From Gnetum montanum (taxonomy: Eukaryota > Streptophyta > Gnetopsida > Gnetales > Gnetaceae), in assembly GCA_015680685.1 (NCBI GenBank), contig MNCI01002106.1, positions 9,733 to 73,732 on the forward strand: a DNA stretch of 64,000 nucleotides. Direction: 5' to 3'. This document shows positions 1-12,559 of this stretch, one piece after another. Made by a program: the position numbers and the translations under genes. The notes under the pieces are model-generated. The model ran no database searches, was not told the origin of the DNA, and saw only the letters and a list, made by a program, of their open reading frames with translations. Each line of letters starts with the position of its first letter. The first letter of the stretch is position 1.

Positions 1-1962
1 TCATGGGTGAGATGGCCACCTATGCTAATCATATGGGGCCTTCAGTTCTTTTTCAATTTTTTTTTACAATGTTTTTGTTTTACACATTTTTCTTTTACAA
101 TGTTTTTGTTTTACACATTTTTTTTTACAAATTTCTTTAACTTTTTCTGTTTTTGGTTTACAAATTTCTTTAACTTTTGCTATTTTTATTTTACAACATC
201 ATTGTACTTTTCTATTTTGTGTGTGNGTCCCATAATAAGTGTTCTCCATGATGGTATGAATTGTTTTCATATTGATTGCTAATGTTTGGTTTTTACCTTT
301 AAGTCACAATGTTGATACTAAGGTATGTTTCTTTTGATATGGTAGGCAATGAGATCACTTCATCCATCCATCCACTAATTTCTATGGTTTCTCTCGGCCT
401 GGAAATGTATAGTTTCCTCTTAATAAGAACTTAAACGAATCGGTGATCGGGCATTTTTCAAACTAAGGAAGGACTCATGGATTGAAAAGGGTGTGACTTT
501 AAGGGAACTTGATGCTTTTGTGTTGGTCATTCTCTTGGGTGCTTGAATGTTTCTTCTTGAGTTTTCTTGCCATTTTGATGTTACCCAATTATCGGAAGCT
601 GAGACAATAAAAAGAAAGAAATCTTTGCATGGTGTGGTTCTTGTGCATAAAAACACAAAACATGAAAAAAAAAACAAAGTAAGAATTCAAAGCACACCCC
701 TTAGACGAATAAACTTGGGCTACAAGCATTGGTTATGGAACCCAAAGTATTTCCTCTAACTAAGGCCCTTCTCACTTCCCATTCTCTCCTTTGTTTCATT
801 AGAATGGTGGTGGCTCTTGGAGAGTGCATTCTTGTTGTCCAAGTGGATGGTTTAACCGAATGCATTGATGAAAAGTCACTGGAAGTGATTTGTTGAGGCC
901 AAAGTTGGAATGAGATTTTCCAAGTCACTTTAATCATAAAACACACAAGGGGCTGTACACCACCTTGTCCTTGGGATTCCATTCCATTTTCTTCTCTCCA
1001 TCCTTCTCTTCATTATTCACCTCATTGCCGATGGTATCATTAGTGTATATATTTTGGTTGATGCATTATTTTCTTTTTGGTAAATTCTTGTGGTTAAGAG
1101 TTTAACCCTTGTTCCAAATGACATTCCCAGAGCCTACGGACTCTTTGAATGTGGGTTTGTCAGGGCATTAAGGGCATGAGCTTGCTTTGGGGAGGACCCA
1201 CTAACATTCCTATTTGGGGCATTAGTTAAATTTTTTTCCTTAACATTTTGTAATTAATTTTCTTTTATTCATTACCATCTTGACATCCATTTCATAGATG
1301 CTCTAGTTGTCCCTTTTTATCTATCTTTCTTACTCCTTTTCTTTCTCCATTCTAACGCTACTGGAGGTTCGCGATTAGTCATGGGGGTACGAGGCCTCAT
1401 TTTTTCAATTTTCTCTTAGCCTCGAAATTTTTGATTTTCAATTTTCTTCCTAACCACTACACCTTTGGTAGTCATCATTAATATATCTCCCGATCCATAT
1501 CAACCATACCACAACCTAGCCAATGGACCTACACTGAAACAAGGTATTAATTACATGATGATTCAATTACCCTTGCTAATATACGATTGTGTTGTGTGTG
1601 TAGATGGTAGACATGCAACAACGGATTGGATCTGGAGCGAACACTTGGAATGGAGCAGTGTTGATGCAGCTATGCAAGGAGCAAGATCGATGGTGTGCTT
1701 ATGGATGGACAACGAAGGTGCAATCTTGGCGTTGGCAATAGCAACACTTCTTTCTCTCTCTCTTTCTCAGTTGCTAACAAAGGCCTAATTTCATTGTAAT
1801 AAGGTGTTCACACTTGTTGTCATGAACACCAATTTTGGTAAGTCTTGTAATAATGATCCGTTCACATTTCATCCCATTAGTTCCATTCCTCTTAATAATT
1901 CCATACCTTCCCGATATTATTGTAAGGAACTCGAGGACCATTTTTCATTTAGTCATGGGGTA
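1..1962 (+). mobile_element. Athila-like element A, 3' internal (post-pol) region
   Basis: This stretch is the reverse complement, with indels, of the non-coding 3' internal region of element B (about 9228-11139), and it runs directly into an LTR at 1963. It is therefore the 3' internal part of a plus-oriented Athila-like element whose gag and pol lie outside the window. No conserved retroviral domain is visible. An open stretch at 1465-1788 has no recognisable domain, and its counterpart in element B is not clearly preserved, so I do not call it a gene. The last bases before the LTR (CATGGGGTA) sit where a polypurine tract is expected. Confidence 0.8.
48..200. repeat. T-rich minisatellite
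   Basis: Two near-identical copies of a unit of about 35 bp (core ACAATGTTTTTGTTTTACAC) are followed by two copies of a related unit (core ACAAATTTCTTTAACTTTT). The inverted counterpart at 11022-11120 in element B shows the same repeat as A-rich sequence, with a different copy number. Confidence 0.7.
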
Positions 1963-1969
1963 TGATGAG

Positions 1970-2073
1970 ACGCGATATCGCATGCATCGCGATATCACGG
2001 CCGTTGCGATATCGCATTGTCCCCTACGATATCGCGTATGTGATATTGCGGTCTGCTACCAAATCTATAAATA
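1970..2073 (+). promoter_or_regulatory. U3 promoter of LTR A: GCGATATCGC array plus TATA box
   Basis: Within the first 90 bases of the LTR the palindrome GCGATATCGC or one-base variants occur about five times. TATAAATA follows at 2066-2073. The same arrangement recurs on the minus strand in both LTRs of element B. The array position directly upstream of TATA suggests a transcription-factor or silencing-factor target; that role is inference. Confidence 0.6.
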
Positions 2074-2333
2074 AGAGGTGGCACTCCTATCGTTTCTCAT
2101 CCTAGGCTTAAAGTAGGGAAACTCTGGCAGTTTGATCACTCTAGAGATAGAATATTTTCCATGTGCCTGTAGTAGGAGTCCCCAAGTGAACGGATCTTTA
2201 TTCGAGCAGCTTTGTACCTAAACGCAAGTTGTGTACGACAATAAAGATGAGCTTTGTGGATAAACCTTGCAGTGCATGGAATAGGATTTATTACCTATTA
2301 TTTCTTACATGTTATTTATTACATGCATTAGTG

Positions 2334-2515
2334 CGGCATGAGTATGACTTGATTACGAGCATTGATGAATGTGTATGGCTAATCAAGGAATCGGCTACTC
2401 ATCGCAATTATTCTCTCTCACCCTTGTCTCCTAGAATGCGGAATGACTACGGCTTGATTACGAGCATCTATGGGTGTGTACGGTTGGTCAAGGAATCGGT
2501 TGCTCATTACATTTA
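2334..2515 (+). repeat. Tandem duplication inside LTR A
   Basis: Two copies of a unit of roughly 105 bp share the cores TTGATTACGAGCAT and CAAGGAATCGG. LTRs of element B lack the second copy, which accounts for much of the length difference. Confidence 0.65.
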
Positions 2516-3487
2516 GGCTAGTTAAGTGCCTCAGTACGACCACTCGAGCACATGCGTTACGTGTGGTGATCCCAATAACGATTAGCATTTGGTAGCCACA
2601 GTTGCATAGTTTAGGGTGTGTACGGTAAGTGGGAACAGATGCTAACGCTAGTTAATTTAGACTTAGTCCTTAGTTAGAGTTAGTTAGCTTTCTCAACACT
2701 TCACTCTTAGCATTGGAGAAAAACCATAAAAGACCAAAAAAATCATATACCTCGGACTTAACCATACACCGTGACAACAACAAGTAAGTCTAGGAAGACA
2801 ACGAATGATTAACCCCAAGTGTTCCATGGGGCGTTTAGGCATTTAGTCTGCGGAGTTGGACTGGATCATGTGTGCTACCCTCATTTCGTATGGTTGAGTG
2901 TAGCGGTACCTCGCAACTCATCAGATGGTTAAATAAAAGTAAACAAAAAATACCAAGAAACTAAATTGTAATGTATGAGAAATGGGGTTTTAGTTTAGAA
3001 CTAAAGAATAGATAATAAAGTGCAAAAAATGTGCAAGAAAATATGGAAAACAAAAGAAAATTGCAAAATTCATATTAACACTATAAGTAAATATTATTCA
3101 AAATTAATAATAAAGAAGGTATAGATAAAGTCTTCAAAAATCCTGAGAACATAAAATATCTTTCGTAATGTGGTGCAGGTTATAGGGTGTGTTCTATAAA
3201 GGATCTACATTAGTCTTCCATTTGATCTACATAATAAATGTCATTGTAAATTCACTTTGCACTCAGGAATCTACACTAAAAAGGCTATAAAAGGCTATGA
3301 AAATCTATTACAATGTTTTATTATTTCTACTAAAAAATGTGATCTACCTAAAAGTCTTGAAATCGACATCGAATTTGGCTTAAATATGCTGGAAATCTAC
3401 TATGCTAGTATTCATGTTAGTTTTGGAGCATTACAAGTTATTCTTGGGCTGAAGTGCAGTGTGTGTTTTCAAAATCCAATTGTTAAG

Positions 3488-3690
3488 CATTGTCCCACAT
3501 GCTACGACAATGTGTGGAACTAACATGTATAGCATATGAATTCAAAGCACAAATTCCACATGTTGCTCCACATGCTACCACAACATGTAGAGTTGCAATG
3601 TGTAGCATGTGAGGTAAAAAAGTTAATTTTTAATAGTTTGTGGAGAATTTTTTTCTTCCACACACTAGAATTTGTAGTATGTGGGCTGAA
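3488..3690. repeat. Cluster of inverted CACATGCTAC / GTAGCATGTG motifs
   Basis: About six variants of CACATGCTAC and its reverse complement lie within 200 bases, in alternating orientation. I see no coding or LTR context. Confidence 0.45.
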
Positions 3691-6600
3691 AACATCATTT
3701 TTTTCATTGATAATTGCATAAAATTATACCAACATAAGACCATATGGTGGGATATTTGGTGTGAAAATAAGATAATTGTTTCTTCCTTTGCATCTCCACT
3801 AACTTACAATAAAAATTTTGGCTATGGCCTTTCTTCTGTAACATGAATTTTTCTTAAGGTGTTTCACTTAGGATGTTTTTAGCTTTATTCAAGAATCTTA
3901 GGCCCTTGTTGACATGTTCCTCAATGCCTCAAGTTACATCTAGAACTAGTGGTTGGAAGAAGAGGGTGCACTGACTATCCTACATTAATGCAACAATGTT
4001 GACAAACCACCTTCCAAGCTCGGTTTAGTCCATTTTACCTACAGTGTGACTCAAGTTGACCTAGGCTAAATTGGTAGATCTCTTTTAATGTTGGGTACTA
4101 ACAAACCTCTACAATTATCTCATGAAAACTATAAATACTTGTGATGAGCTCTAACACAAAAATAATTCGTCACTTAGATATTTTATTTGGTTTTTGATGT
4201 CCAGTTTGTATGAAGAGATCTTCCTCCCTTAGGTAAGCTGATTTTCTTCCTATCTTATGTATATATTTTGAGTTGTTACTTCATAAGTGTGACTAGACTC
4301 TATCTAAGTACTACCCTGCTTATGTAGCCTAGAATAGTTTGATCAATGTGAAGTCTAGTGTTTGTGTAGTGAATAAAAGCTCATGGTTTTCTCTTTATTC
4401 TACTATTAATGCCTTAAATATTAAGAGATTAAAAATATTTGTTTAATTTATGTTTCATTGAGCTACAATGATTCATCCTTATCCAAGAAGATCACAAATG
4501 TACAACATGATGTTGGACCATCAAGGTTGTGACTAAGAGCCATTTATCACTTTTTGTGTGTGGTGTTGCACCTATCCCATAAGGGATTGCAACATGCATG
4601 AATGATTGTGAGCATTGCACATGTTCCCATGAGGGATTACAATACATACATGTTTATTATTATTTTATGGTTATATTCATAAAACACATAAAACTATAAA
4701 TATTTTCTCTATTCTCCACCATAGTAACATAAGATTTCCATTGTATAATATGTATTATAATCTCTTTTATATCTATTAAATGTAATGATATACACAAGTA
4801 TTTCTAACAATACACTCAACATCATCTTCAAACCTTACAATTGGATTGAACAGTGTTCTATATGACATAATCCCATTGGTCATAGCCAATGAGACTACTA
4901 AAAGTTACAAAGGGAACAACTACCATGGTGAAGCCTACTATCATGTATAATATTGAATTTTAGTTAGAAAAGAATGTTCATAAGTAACAAATCAATGTGG
5001 TAGAAATTTGAATGCTCAAATAGGTAATAAATAATATAAAATAAGAAAAATTTCACTAAAAAATATTAGAGAAAGAGTTGGACTAGTGTCTAACATAGAT
5101 AAACCATGAACTTGACATCTTAAATTATTTGATGATGTTTAAATAAGATAATAAATCACCTAAATCATTATCTTGATCCCATCTATGATAGGATAATTGC
5201 TAAGGTAGGTGAAGAATTTTATGATCACTTACTATGGTTGTAAGCATAAAAACTTGAAAAAGCATATTCAAAACTATTGGATATTTTATTTTTATTATTT
5301 TGGAGTTTCTCCTCTCTGAAATGCTCCTTTACTTTTGAACTTTGAATTTTTATTTTTAATATATTTATTTTTTTTGTATCTAATGCTTCATCCCACTCTC
5401 AACTTACTTCCTCACCCTCCTTTCCCAACAACACCCCACCCCACCTCCAAGCTTTCATGGGTTTGATTCTAGTGGGCAATGTTGAGTTATAAGTTCTAAC
5501 TAGACTATATATCATGGGGTGTACATGTATTATAGTTATTTCATGTTCCAATAGCCACTTTAACACACCCCACACTATCCCACCTCCTGAATGCATATTT
5601 TTACTACAACAAGCCTTATTTTTGGTATCCTTGATACATATAATCCTTATCATGATTGTGATGCCTATGCTCGGGTGTGTATTATGCATATTATCAGTTT
5701 AGTATATTTTATGGTTTTGCATTTGATGTTTCATGATGATGATCTTTGAGATGCATGGATGTATTAACATTATTATGTATCTTTTGATATTTATAGAATT
5801 TTTTACATAAATATTCAAGTGATATTTATAGAATTATGTATCAAGTGTATGGTAATCTTCTTATTGATTGTCGTAGGATTCATGAGAAGTTTGGTTGGGA
5901 GCATGATATCACATAACATGTGATATATGATTTATTTATTTTTTCTAGTGTATATTTTATGATCTTCTTGTTATGTGGTGTGATAGTTGCTTATATTATA
6001 TTTAATTTGATTATTTTTATTTTATTATAATAGGTTTATTATGATATTTTTAGGAATTATTTTGTATGATATTTTCTAATGCTACGTGAGAGGAGAGAAA
6101 GTTACATTTTAGGAGAAAAAGATTGATGGAAATATTATTTTAGTTTAATGTTTATTTTGGTAATTAATTGTTTCTCACATTTCATGGTATTTATTAATCT
6201 TCTTTAAAACTTCTATGGTTCTTTCATTCCGCACACTTTAAAGATTTGGAAAAGGTGATATGGGACATTGAAGCTGGTGACGGTGTTGGTGGATTTTGGA
6301 TTAATTGTGCTTCCATTAGATCTTTACTATATTTTTTTCTTCTCTTGTGTAATTTCTTAGTGTAGATTCCAAGGTGAGTAGTCTTTGCTTCTTTTCCATT
6401 TGGTTTGCAAATTTTTAAATATTCATTAGATGTGTTTTGTATTATTAAATTTCACATTAATATGATATTATTTGTGGGCTTATGGGTATTGCTTTGAATT
6501 CTTGGAATGTTGGTTCAGTAGGATTTTTGTGTGTGTAATTTATGATTATTCTCATTAATTTTGAGCATGGATTTTATGAGAATTATATCAAAAATTTTAT

Positions 6601-7112
6601 GAAATTGAGTTTTTTCATTCATGAGCTCTTTCTATCACAAGTAAAGGTTTAGAACTATTGTAATCCTATTTGGTATGATCTTAGATCCTTGGGGGGAGGG
6701 AGAGAGAAAATGTTGTTTGGTTTCTTTTGATGGATAGTTTGAAGTCTTGGGATTTTCATACTTTTTGATAATCTATCCATATATTTGTTTTCCTTTTCTG
6801 ATTCTAAGATCTTATCATGGATTGTTTCAATTTCTCTATTTTGGTAATGGATTAAATTGAGTCGTTGTTCTATAATTCCTTACATTATAAGATTTCCCAA
6901 CTTTGTGTTTTTATTCAATTATTCTCACAATTTTTGTCATTGGATTGTTCTTTCTCCCCTTTAGTTCTTTAGGTTGTTAAATCTTTATCTATGGCTTCCT
7001 TTTCCTTTCCCATCATTTTTTTTATTCTTGACTAGATTCCAATCTTTTCCTTTCCAAATGAGACATTCTTGGCCTCTGCAAGACATACCTTCCACATGGA
7101 AAGGCTCCAAGG

Positions 7113-7372
7113 AAGATGTATCACTTTCAAATAAGATGTCTTGTTCAAAGATGTCTCTTCCTCCTTAGAGACATCTTTGTAGAGATATCACCATCTTGAT
7201 AGAGACATTTCATCTTCAATGTAGATGTCTCCTCTCCATCATAGATGTGTCCTCTAGAGTTTAAGACATCTCCTATAATATAAAGACATCTCCTTCCTTA
7301 CCAAATACATATTTCTAGAGATGTATTCAACCTACCATATACATCTTCAGCCTTCCATAGATGTCTCATCTA
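7113..7372. repeat. Cluster of AGATGTCTC / GAGACATCT motifs
   Basis: Roughly twelve copies or near copies of AGATGTCTC and its reverse complement occupy 260 bases, spaced 10-30 bases apart on both strands. The density is far above what the surrounding sequence shows. It resembles in style the motif arrays in the LTRs and leaders of the other elements, so this may be the leader or U3 of a decayed retroelement; no LTR boundary was found. Confidence 0.55.
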
Positions 7373-8407
7373 AAAGTCTAGTGCTGTAACAATCTTGTTC
7401 TTTGTAACATTTGTTTCCTTAGTTTAGTCAAGAACTTTGTTTTCTAAGTCTTCAAGATTCCTAAAACCTTTTCAAATATTCCATCTATGTTAAATTGATT
7501 ATGTTCTTTTTGGATTTTTAACTTTTTTATGTTTCCTTTACTTGAATGAGTATTACTTGGTCTAAGCCTTAGTTGATTTATGGTTTTTTTCATTGGTCAT
7601 CGTAGACCCTTATCTTTCCCTTTTGATATTTGAAATCTTTATTATATGCATTCATCCTTATCATGATGTTGTTAATCCTCTCATTGGGATTTTGAATTTT
7701 GATATCACCTTTTTGGATGAGTGGATATTTTATGGTTTGAATATTGATCCAATTATGGTTGATAATTATTGATGACTTTAGTTTTTCCATTATTATGGCT
7801 CAATTGGTTTGTTTGGAAGCTATAGTTAAGGTTTCCTCTTAGATTAATTGGCATCTTAGATAAGTTTTTGAGATATGTGAGATCTTTTGAATGTTATATT
7901 TAATTTCTTATGATGTTGGATTTCCATGTACTTGGTTTTACTTTGATGGTGTTATGTCATTCCTTGGGGTGGTATTCTTGTGAGGGTCCCTTGGATTGTT
8001 GGATCTCTTTGATGAGATGAATTTTTTTGGTTTTTTTCTGTTGCCCTACACTATTAGTTTGGATGTCATGTCTGTATGGTTTTGGTTGTTTGTATGTTAG
8101 AGTTAGCACTAAGATTGTGTGGTCGATTGAAGATGGGATCCTTAGAGATGTATGGTAACTAACCCCCACTAGGATGCATCAATGTTGGTTTCATTATAGG
8201 CCCTAACCTAGGCAAGAGGATAATTTCATGTCTTATTGGTCCTTTTTTTATTCAATGCCTTCAAAATATTAGAGGTAAGTCTTAAAGATACCTTTAGCAT
8301 TGATATGCTTCGAAATATTGGAAGTGAGTCTTGTATACATTTTGGTTTTGGAAATTATTAAGTACACATAACAACTTGATACATATTTGATACTTAGTAT
8401 GATGCAT

Positions 8408-8412
8408 GTTAG
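8408..8412. other. Target-site duplication, left copy (GTTAG)
   Basis: GTTAG directly precedes the left LTR of element B and recurs at 15402-15406 directly after the right LTR. A 5-bp duplication is the normal Ty3/gypsy footprint. Confidence 0.9.
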
Positions 8413-9227
8413 TGATGAGTGGCGAGGTATCCCAACACTCAACCATACGAATACCAGTGTTACATGTGCAATCCAGTCGAATTCTGTAGACTAAGTGCCT
8501 ACACGCCTCATGGAACACTTAAGGTTAATCATTCATTGTCTTCCCAGACTTACTTGTAGTTGTCACGGTGTATGGTTAAGTAAGTTTGAGGTATATGATT
8601 TTTATAGTTTTTTTTTTGTTTTATCTCCTATGCTAACAAGGTGAAGGGTGAAGAGACTAATTGACTAACTTTAACTAGCTAACTAAGTCTAAATTAACCT
8701 AGCATCAGCATCCGTTCCCACTTACTGTTCTCACCCTAAACCAATGCAACTTTGGTTACCAAACACTAATTGTTGCTAGGATCACCAAGCGTAATGCATG
8801 TGCTCAAAGTGGTCGTACTGAGGCACTTAACTAGGAGAGAAGGGTTGAGAGAGATTTAATAACTAATAAAAAATTTAAATGAAAAATAATAAATAACAGT
8901 AAATAAAATCCTAATTAGCCTATTCTATGCATTGCAAGGTTTATCCAAGAAGTTCATCTTTATTGCCGTACACAAACTTGTGTTCAGGTACAATGTCGGC
9001 TCGAATAAAGATCCGTTTACTCTGGAGTTCCTACTGTAGGCACATGGAAATTAATCTATCTCTAGATGGGAAAAACTACCAGAGTTTCACTATGGTCTAG
9101 GCCTAGATTGGGAAACAAGGGAGAGTTGCCTCTTATTTATAGACTTGGCGGCGCATCGCGATATCGCATACACGATATCGCAGGGGATGACGCGATATCA
9201 CGTTGGATGTGATATCGCATCCCATCA
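8413..9227 (-). repeat. 3' LTR of element B
   Basis: The 815-bp repeat has termini TGATG/CATCA and closely matches 14576-15401; most differences I noticed are C/T or G/A changes. A minus-strand TATAAATA lies at 9134-9141, preceded in element orientation by GATATC-centred palindromes at about 9150-9222. Confidence 0.92.
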
Positions 9228-9238
9228 TAACCCCATGA
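9228..9238 (-). other. Polypurine-tract site of element B
   Basis: On the minus strand the LTR is immediately preceded by CATGGGGTTA. The same position reads CATGGGGTA in element A and GTGGGGGTA in element D, supporting its role as plus-strand primer site. Confidence 0.55.
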
Positions 9239-11139
9239 CTAAATAAAAACTCATCCTTGAGTTCCTTACAATAATATCTGGAAGATATGGGATTATTAAC
9301 CCAAATGGAACTAATGGGATGACATGTGAACATATCATCATTACAAGACATGACAAAATTGGTGTTCATGAAAACAAGAGTGAACACCTTATTACATTGA
9401 CATCAGGCCTCATTTGGCATCTAAGAGAGAAGAGAGAAGAGAGAAGAAGTCTTGTTACTACCAACGCCAAGATTGTGCCTTTCGTTGTTCATCCATAGGC
9501 ACGCCATCAATCTTGCTCCTTGCATAGCTGCTTCAACATCGATCCATTCCAAATGTTCCCTCTAGATCCAATCCATTGTTGCATGATTGCCATCTACACA
9601 CACAACATAGTCTTATATTAGTAAGGGTAAATGAATTTCAATGTAGTTGATACTTTGCCTCAGTGACAGGTCCATTGGCTGGGTTGTGGTATGGCTGATT
9701 GTGGATTTGGAGATATAGTAATGATGACTACCGAAGGTGTAGGGGTTAGGAGGAAATCGAAAAAATTGGGCCCTATACCCCCATGACTAATAGTGAACCT
9801 TTGGTAGTGAGAGAATGGAAAAGGAAAAAGGAAAAAGGATAAGAAAGATGGAGAAAAGCGAACTATTACACCGATGAAATGGATGTTAAGATGGAAATGA
9901 AAAAAATAAAGTAGATTTTGAAAATGTTAAGGAAAAGAATTTAATGGATGCACCAAATAGGAATGCCAGTGGATCCTCCCCAAAGTAGGCTCATGCCCTT
10001 AATGCCCTAACAAACTCACATTCGAAGAGTTTGTAGGCTTTGGGAATGTCCTTTGGAACAAGAGTTAAAGTCTTAACTGTAAGAATTTACCAAAAAGAAA
10101 AAAATGGATCTACCAAAATATATACTAATGATACAACCAGAAATGAGGTGAATAATGGAGAGAGAATGATAGAAAGAAGAGAATGGAATGGAATCCCAAG
10201 AATAAGGTGGTGTGTAGCCCCTTATGTGTTTGATGATTAATGTGACTTGGCAAATCTCATTCCAACTCTTGCCTCAAACAAACCACATCCAGTTACTTCA
10301 CATCAATGCATTCGGCCAATCCATCCTCTTGAATAACAAGAATGCCTCCCCTAAGAGCCACCACCATTCCGACAAAACGAAGGAGGAGAGAATGGGAAGT
10401 GAGAAGCACCGTAGTTAGAGGGAACATGTTTATTTTAAGTTCCATAACCATTTCTTGTAGCCCAAGGGATTATTTTGTCTAAGGGATGTGCTTTGAATTT
10501 TCACCTTTTTTTCTCTTTTTTTTTTGTATTTTTATGCATGAGAACCACACCATGCAAAGACTTCTTATTTTTATTAACTCAGCTTCTCGATAATTGGGTG
10601 ACATCAGAATGGTAAGAAAACTCAAGAAGGAAACATCCAAGCACCCAAGAGAATGGCCAACACAAATGCACCAAGTTCCCTTGAAGTCACACCCTTTTCA
10701 ATCCTTGAGTCCTTTCTTAGTTTGAGATATCCCCAATCACCAATTCGTTAATGTTCTTATTGGAAAGGGACTATACATTTCCAAGCCAAGAGAGACCATA
10801 GACTTTTGTGGATGTATGGATGAAGTGGACTCATTGCCTATCATATCAAAAGAAACATACCTTAGTATCAACATCATAACTTAAAGGTAAAAACCAAACA
10901 TTAGCAATCACATATAAAAATAGTTCATACAATCATGAAGAACACTTATTGGATGACAAACTTACAAGATGGATAAAACACACACGCACGCACACAAAGA
11001 AATTAAAAAGTATCACGATGTTGTAAAACAAAAACAAGAAAAGTTAAAGAAATTTTTAAAACAAAAATGTGTAAAACAAAAATGTGTAAAACAAAAACAT
11101 GTAAAACAAAAAACTTAAAAGAATTGAGGGCCTCCAATG
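9228..11139 (-). other. 3' non-coding internal region of element B
   Basis: This 1.9-kb stretch lies between the protease end and the 3' LTR and is the inverted counterpart of 1-1962. I see no RT, RNase H or integrase signature in either strand. An A-rich minisatellite sits at 11022-11120. The segment occupies the place where complete Athila elements carry pol and the env-position gene, so it marks an internal deletion or replacement. Confidence 0.7.
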
Positions 11140-11239
11140 ATTAGCATAGGTGACCATCTCCCCCATGACTGAATGGAAAGGGAGAGATCTGAAATAATGA
11201 ATGTCTATTTGAATTTTTCAAAAGTGTCCAACTCCTCCT

Positions 11240-12157
11240 GATTGATGTTCTTAGATTAAGGGATGGAAGTTGGTGATGCTCATACTCCAATGTATCTATA
11301 CCTTCATTGTTGGTGTGGGTTGTTTCCCCAGTTCGTTCCATGCATGTTGATGAGCTATTTTCTTGATTAGTTGTCAACCATTGGGTGTTCTCTTGTTGTG
11401 TGGTTGCTACATATAGGAACCTTTGAATTTTTGTTTCTTGGACACACCAGTTACATGGAAGAGATGATGAGCATTCCTCCATGTCATCACCCTCTGAGTC
11501 ACTGTATGTGATGCATGGAACTTTCTTCTTCTTGATATTTCCATAAATGTTGACCTTAGAGATCTCCAAGGAAAGATCGCAAATCCCTAGGTATGCATCT
11601 ATTATACTTGGCCATGGCCTTCCCATTATAATTGGGAAGCCCCCGTTGTTACTGTTGACTTCTATCACTAGGAAGCTAGCTGGGTATGACCACCCACACA
11701 CAGTGGTAACTATGTCCTCCACTAATCCCAAGGGAATGGTGATGGACTAATCAGCCAGCTCTAGTTGGATATTTCTCTTCTTAAGTTGGGGCAGGTTCCA
11801 GGCTTAATACATTTCTCGTGAGATTAAGTTGACTCTAGAACTTGAGTTAAGAAGAGCCTTATGTGGTTCATTCCTGGTGATTTTTAGATAGATTAAGGGG
11901 CTTCTAGGATCAGAGAATTTCTTGGGAAGGTGGCCTACCTTGATCCAGTCGATTACGGTATGCGTTAACATAACCATATGCATTAAGCTTTGTTGTTGAA
12001 CTAAAGGGGGCCCTGAAGTTTTGTTTGTTGGAGGAGCGTACATAGACTCAACCACTTGTTGTTGTGAGAGCTTGTTTGGGCTTTTGGTTCTAAAGAAAGA
12101 TCTTCTCTTTTTACGGTTGTCAAAACTAGTAGCAGGTTGAATGTTTATGGCTCTCAT
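11240..12157 (-). pseudogene. Athila-like aspartic protease (pro) of element B, broken
   Basis: Reading the minus strand from 12157, the product reaches the segment ALLNSSSRVNLIS, which lines up with the retropepsin active-site region of Athila-type elements (normally D-[LST]-G-[AS]-x-V-N-L); here the catalytic Asp position reads Asn. Further on is a flap-side segment, FPIIMGRPWPS, matching the conserved hydrophobic-ILGRP motif. A frame break and a stop near 11760 separate the two halves. The protease would have matured the Gag precursor. It follows the Pro-rich gag C-terminus directly, and no RT follows. Family assignment is firm; activity is excluded. Confidence 0.8.
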
Positions 12158-12559
12158 AGCATTACGTTGCTGCGGTTGAGTGGGGTTCCCCTTGCATTGT
12201 TGGAGTAAGAGTTATGGGAACTACAGGTGGAAGAGGTGTGGATGGAGTTGGAGGATGGTATGGATGTGGAGCATCTCCCGGAGGAGAAGGAGTCCTCCTA
12301 AAGTACTCCTGAACTTGGTAGTGAGGTTGGGGAGTTGTGTGACCCATAGAGTCAGTTGGAGAAATTGGCTACTGCACATAATAGCCATAAGGATCAAGTT
12401 GTTGGTAAGGGTATTACTGTTTGGACAATGGCATCCCCCATGACTATGGATGTTGCCATTGTTGATGTTGCCCGATGGGTTGTGGTGGAGTTCCACTTGG
12501 ATAGTACATTAATGGTTGGTGGAACTACCTTGGGTTACCTTAGGGATAAGGTAACCTTT

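Larger units (their letters stand above)
1963..2923 (+). repeat. 3' LTR of Athila-like element A
   Basis: It starts TGATGAG and ends CTCATCA, the same inverted termini as the LTRs of elements B, C and D, and aligns in reverse complement with both LTRs of element B. It is longer (961 bp against 815 and 826 bp), partly because of an internal tandem duplication at 2334-2515. The U3 start holds five GATATC-centred palindromes before a TATA box. The partner LTR is outside the window, so no target duplication can be checked. Confidence 0.88.
2924..8412. other. Unassigned AT-rich intergenic or decayed repeat sequence
   Basis: Over 5.4 kb I find no domain, LTR pair, tRNA or long coding stretch. The longest open stretches are short and have no recognisable product. 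Two local motif clusters (3488-3690 and 7113-7372) are listed separately. Short imperfect repeats around 4560-4660 (core ATAAGGGATTGCAACAT) are too weak to name. This is the left flank into which element B inserted, and it continues at 15407. Confidence 0.6.

Noticed and set aside
1465-1788. 107-residue open stretch in the element A 3' region
   Set aside because: The homologous region in element B does not preserve it as a gene, and no domain is visible.
3257-3523. 88-residue open stretch on the plus strand
   Set aside because: No recognisable domain, no splice or promoter context, and length near what AT-rich sequence yields by chance.
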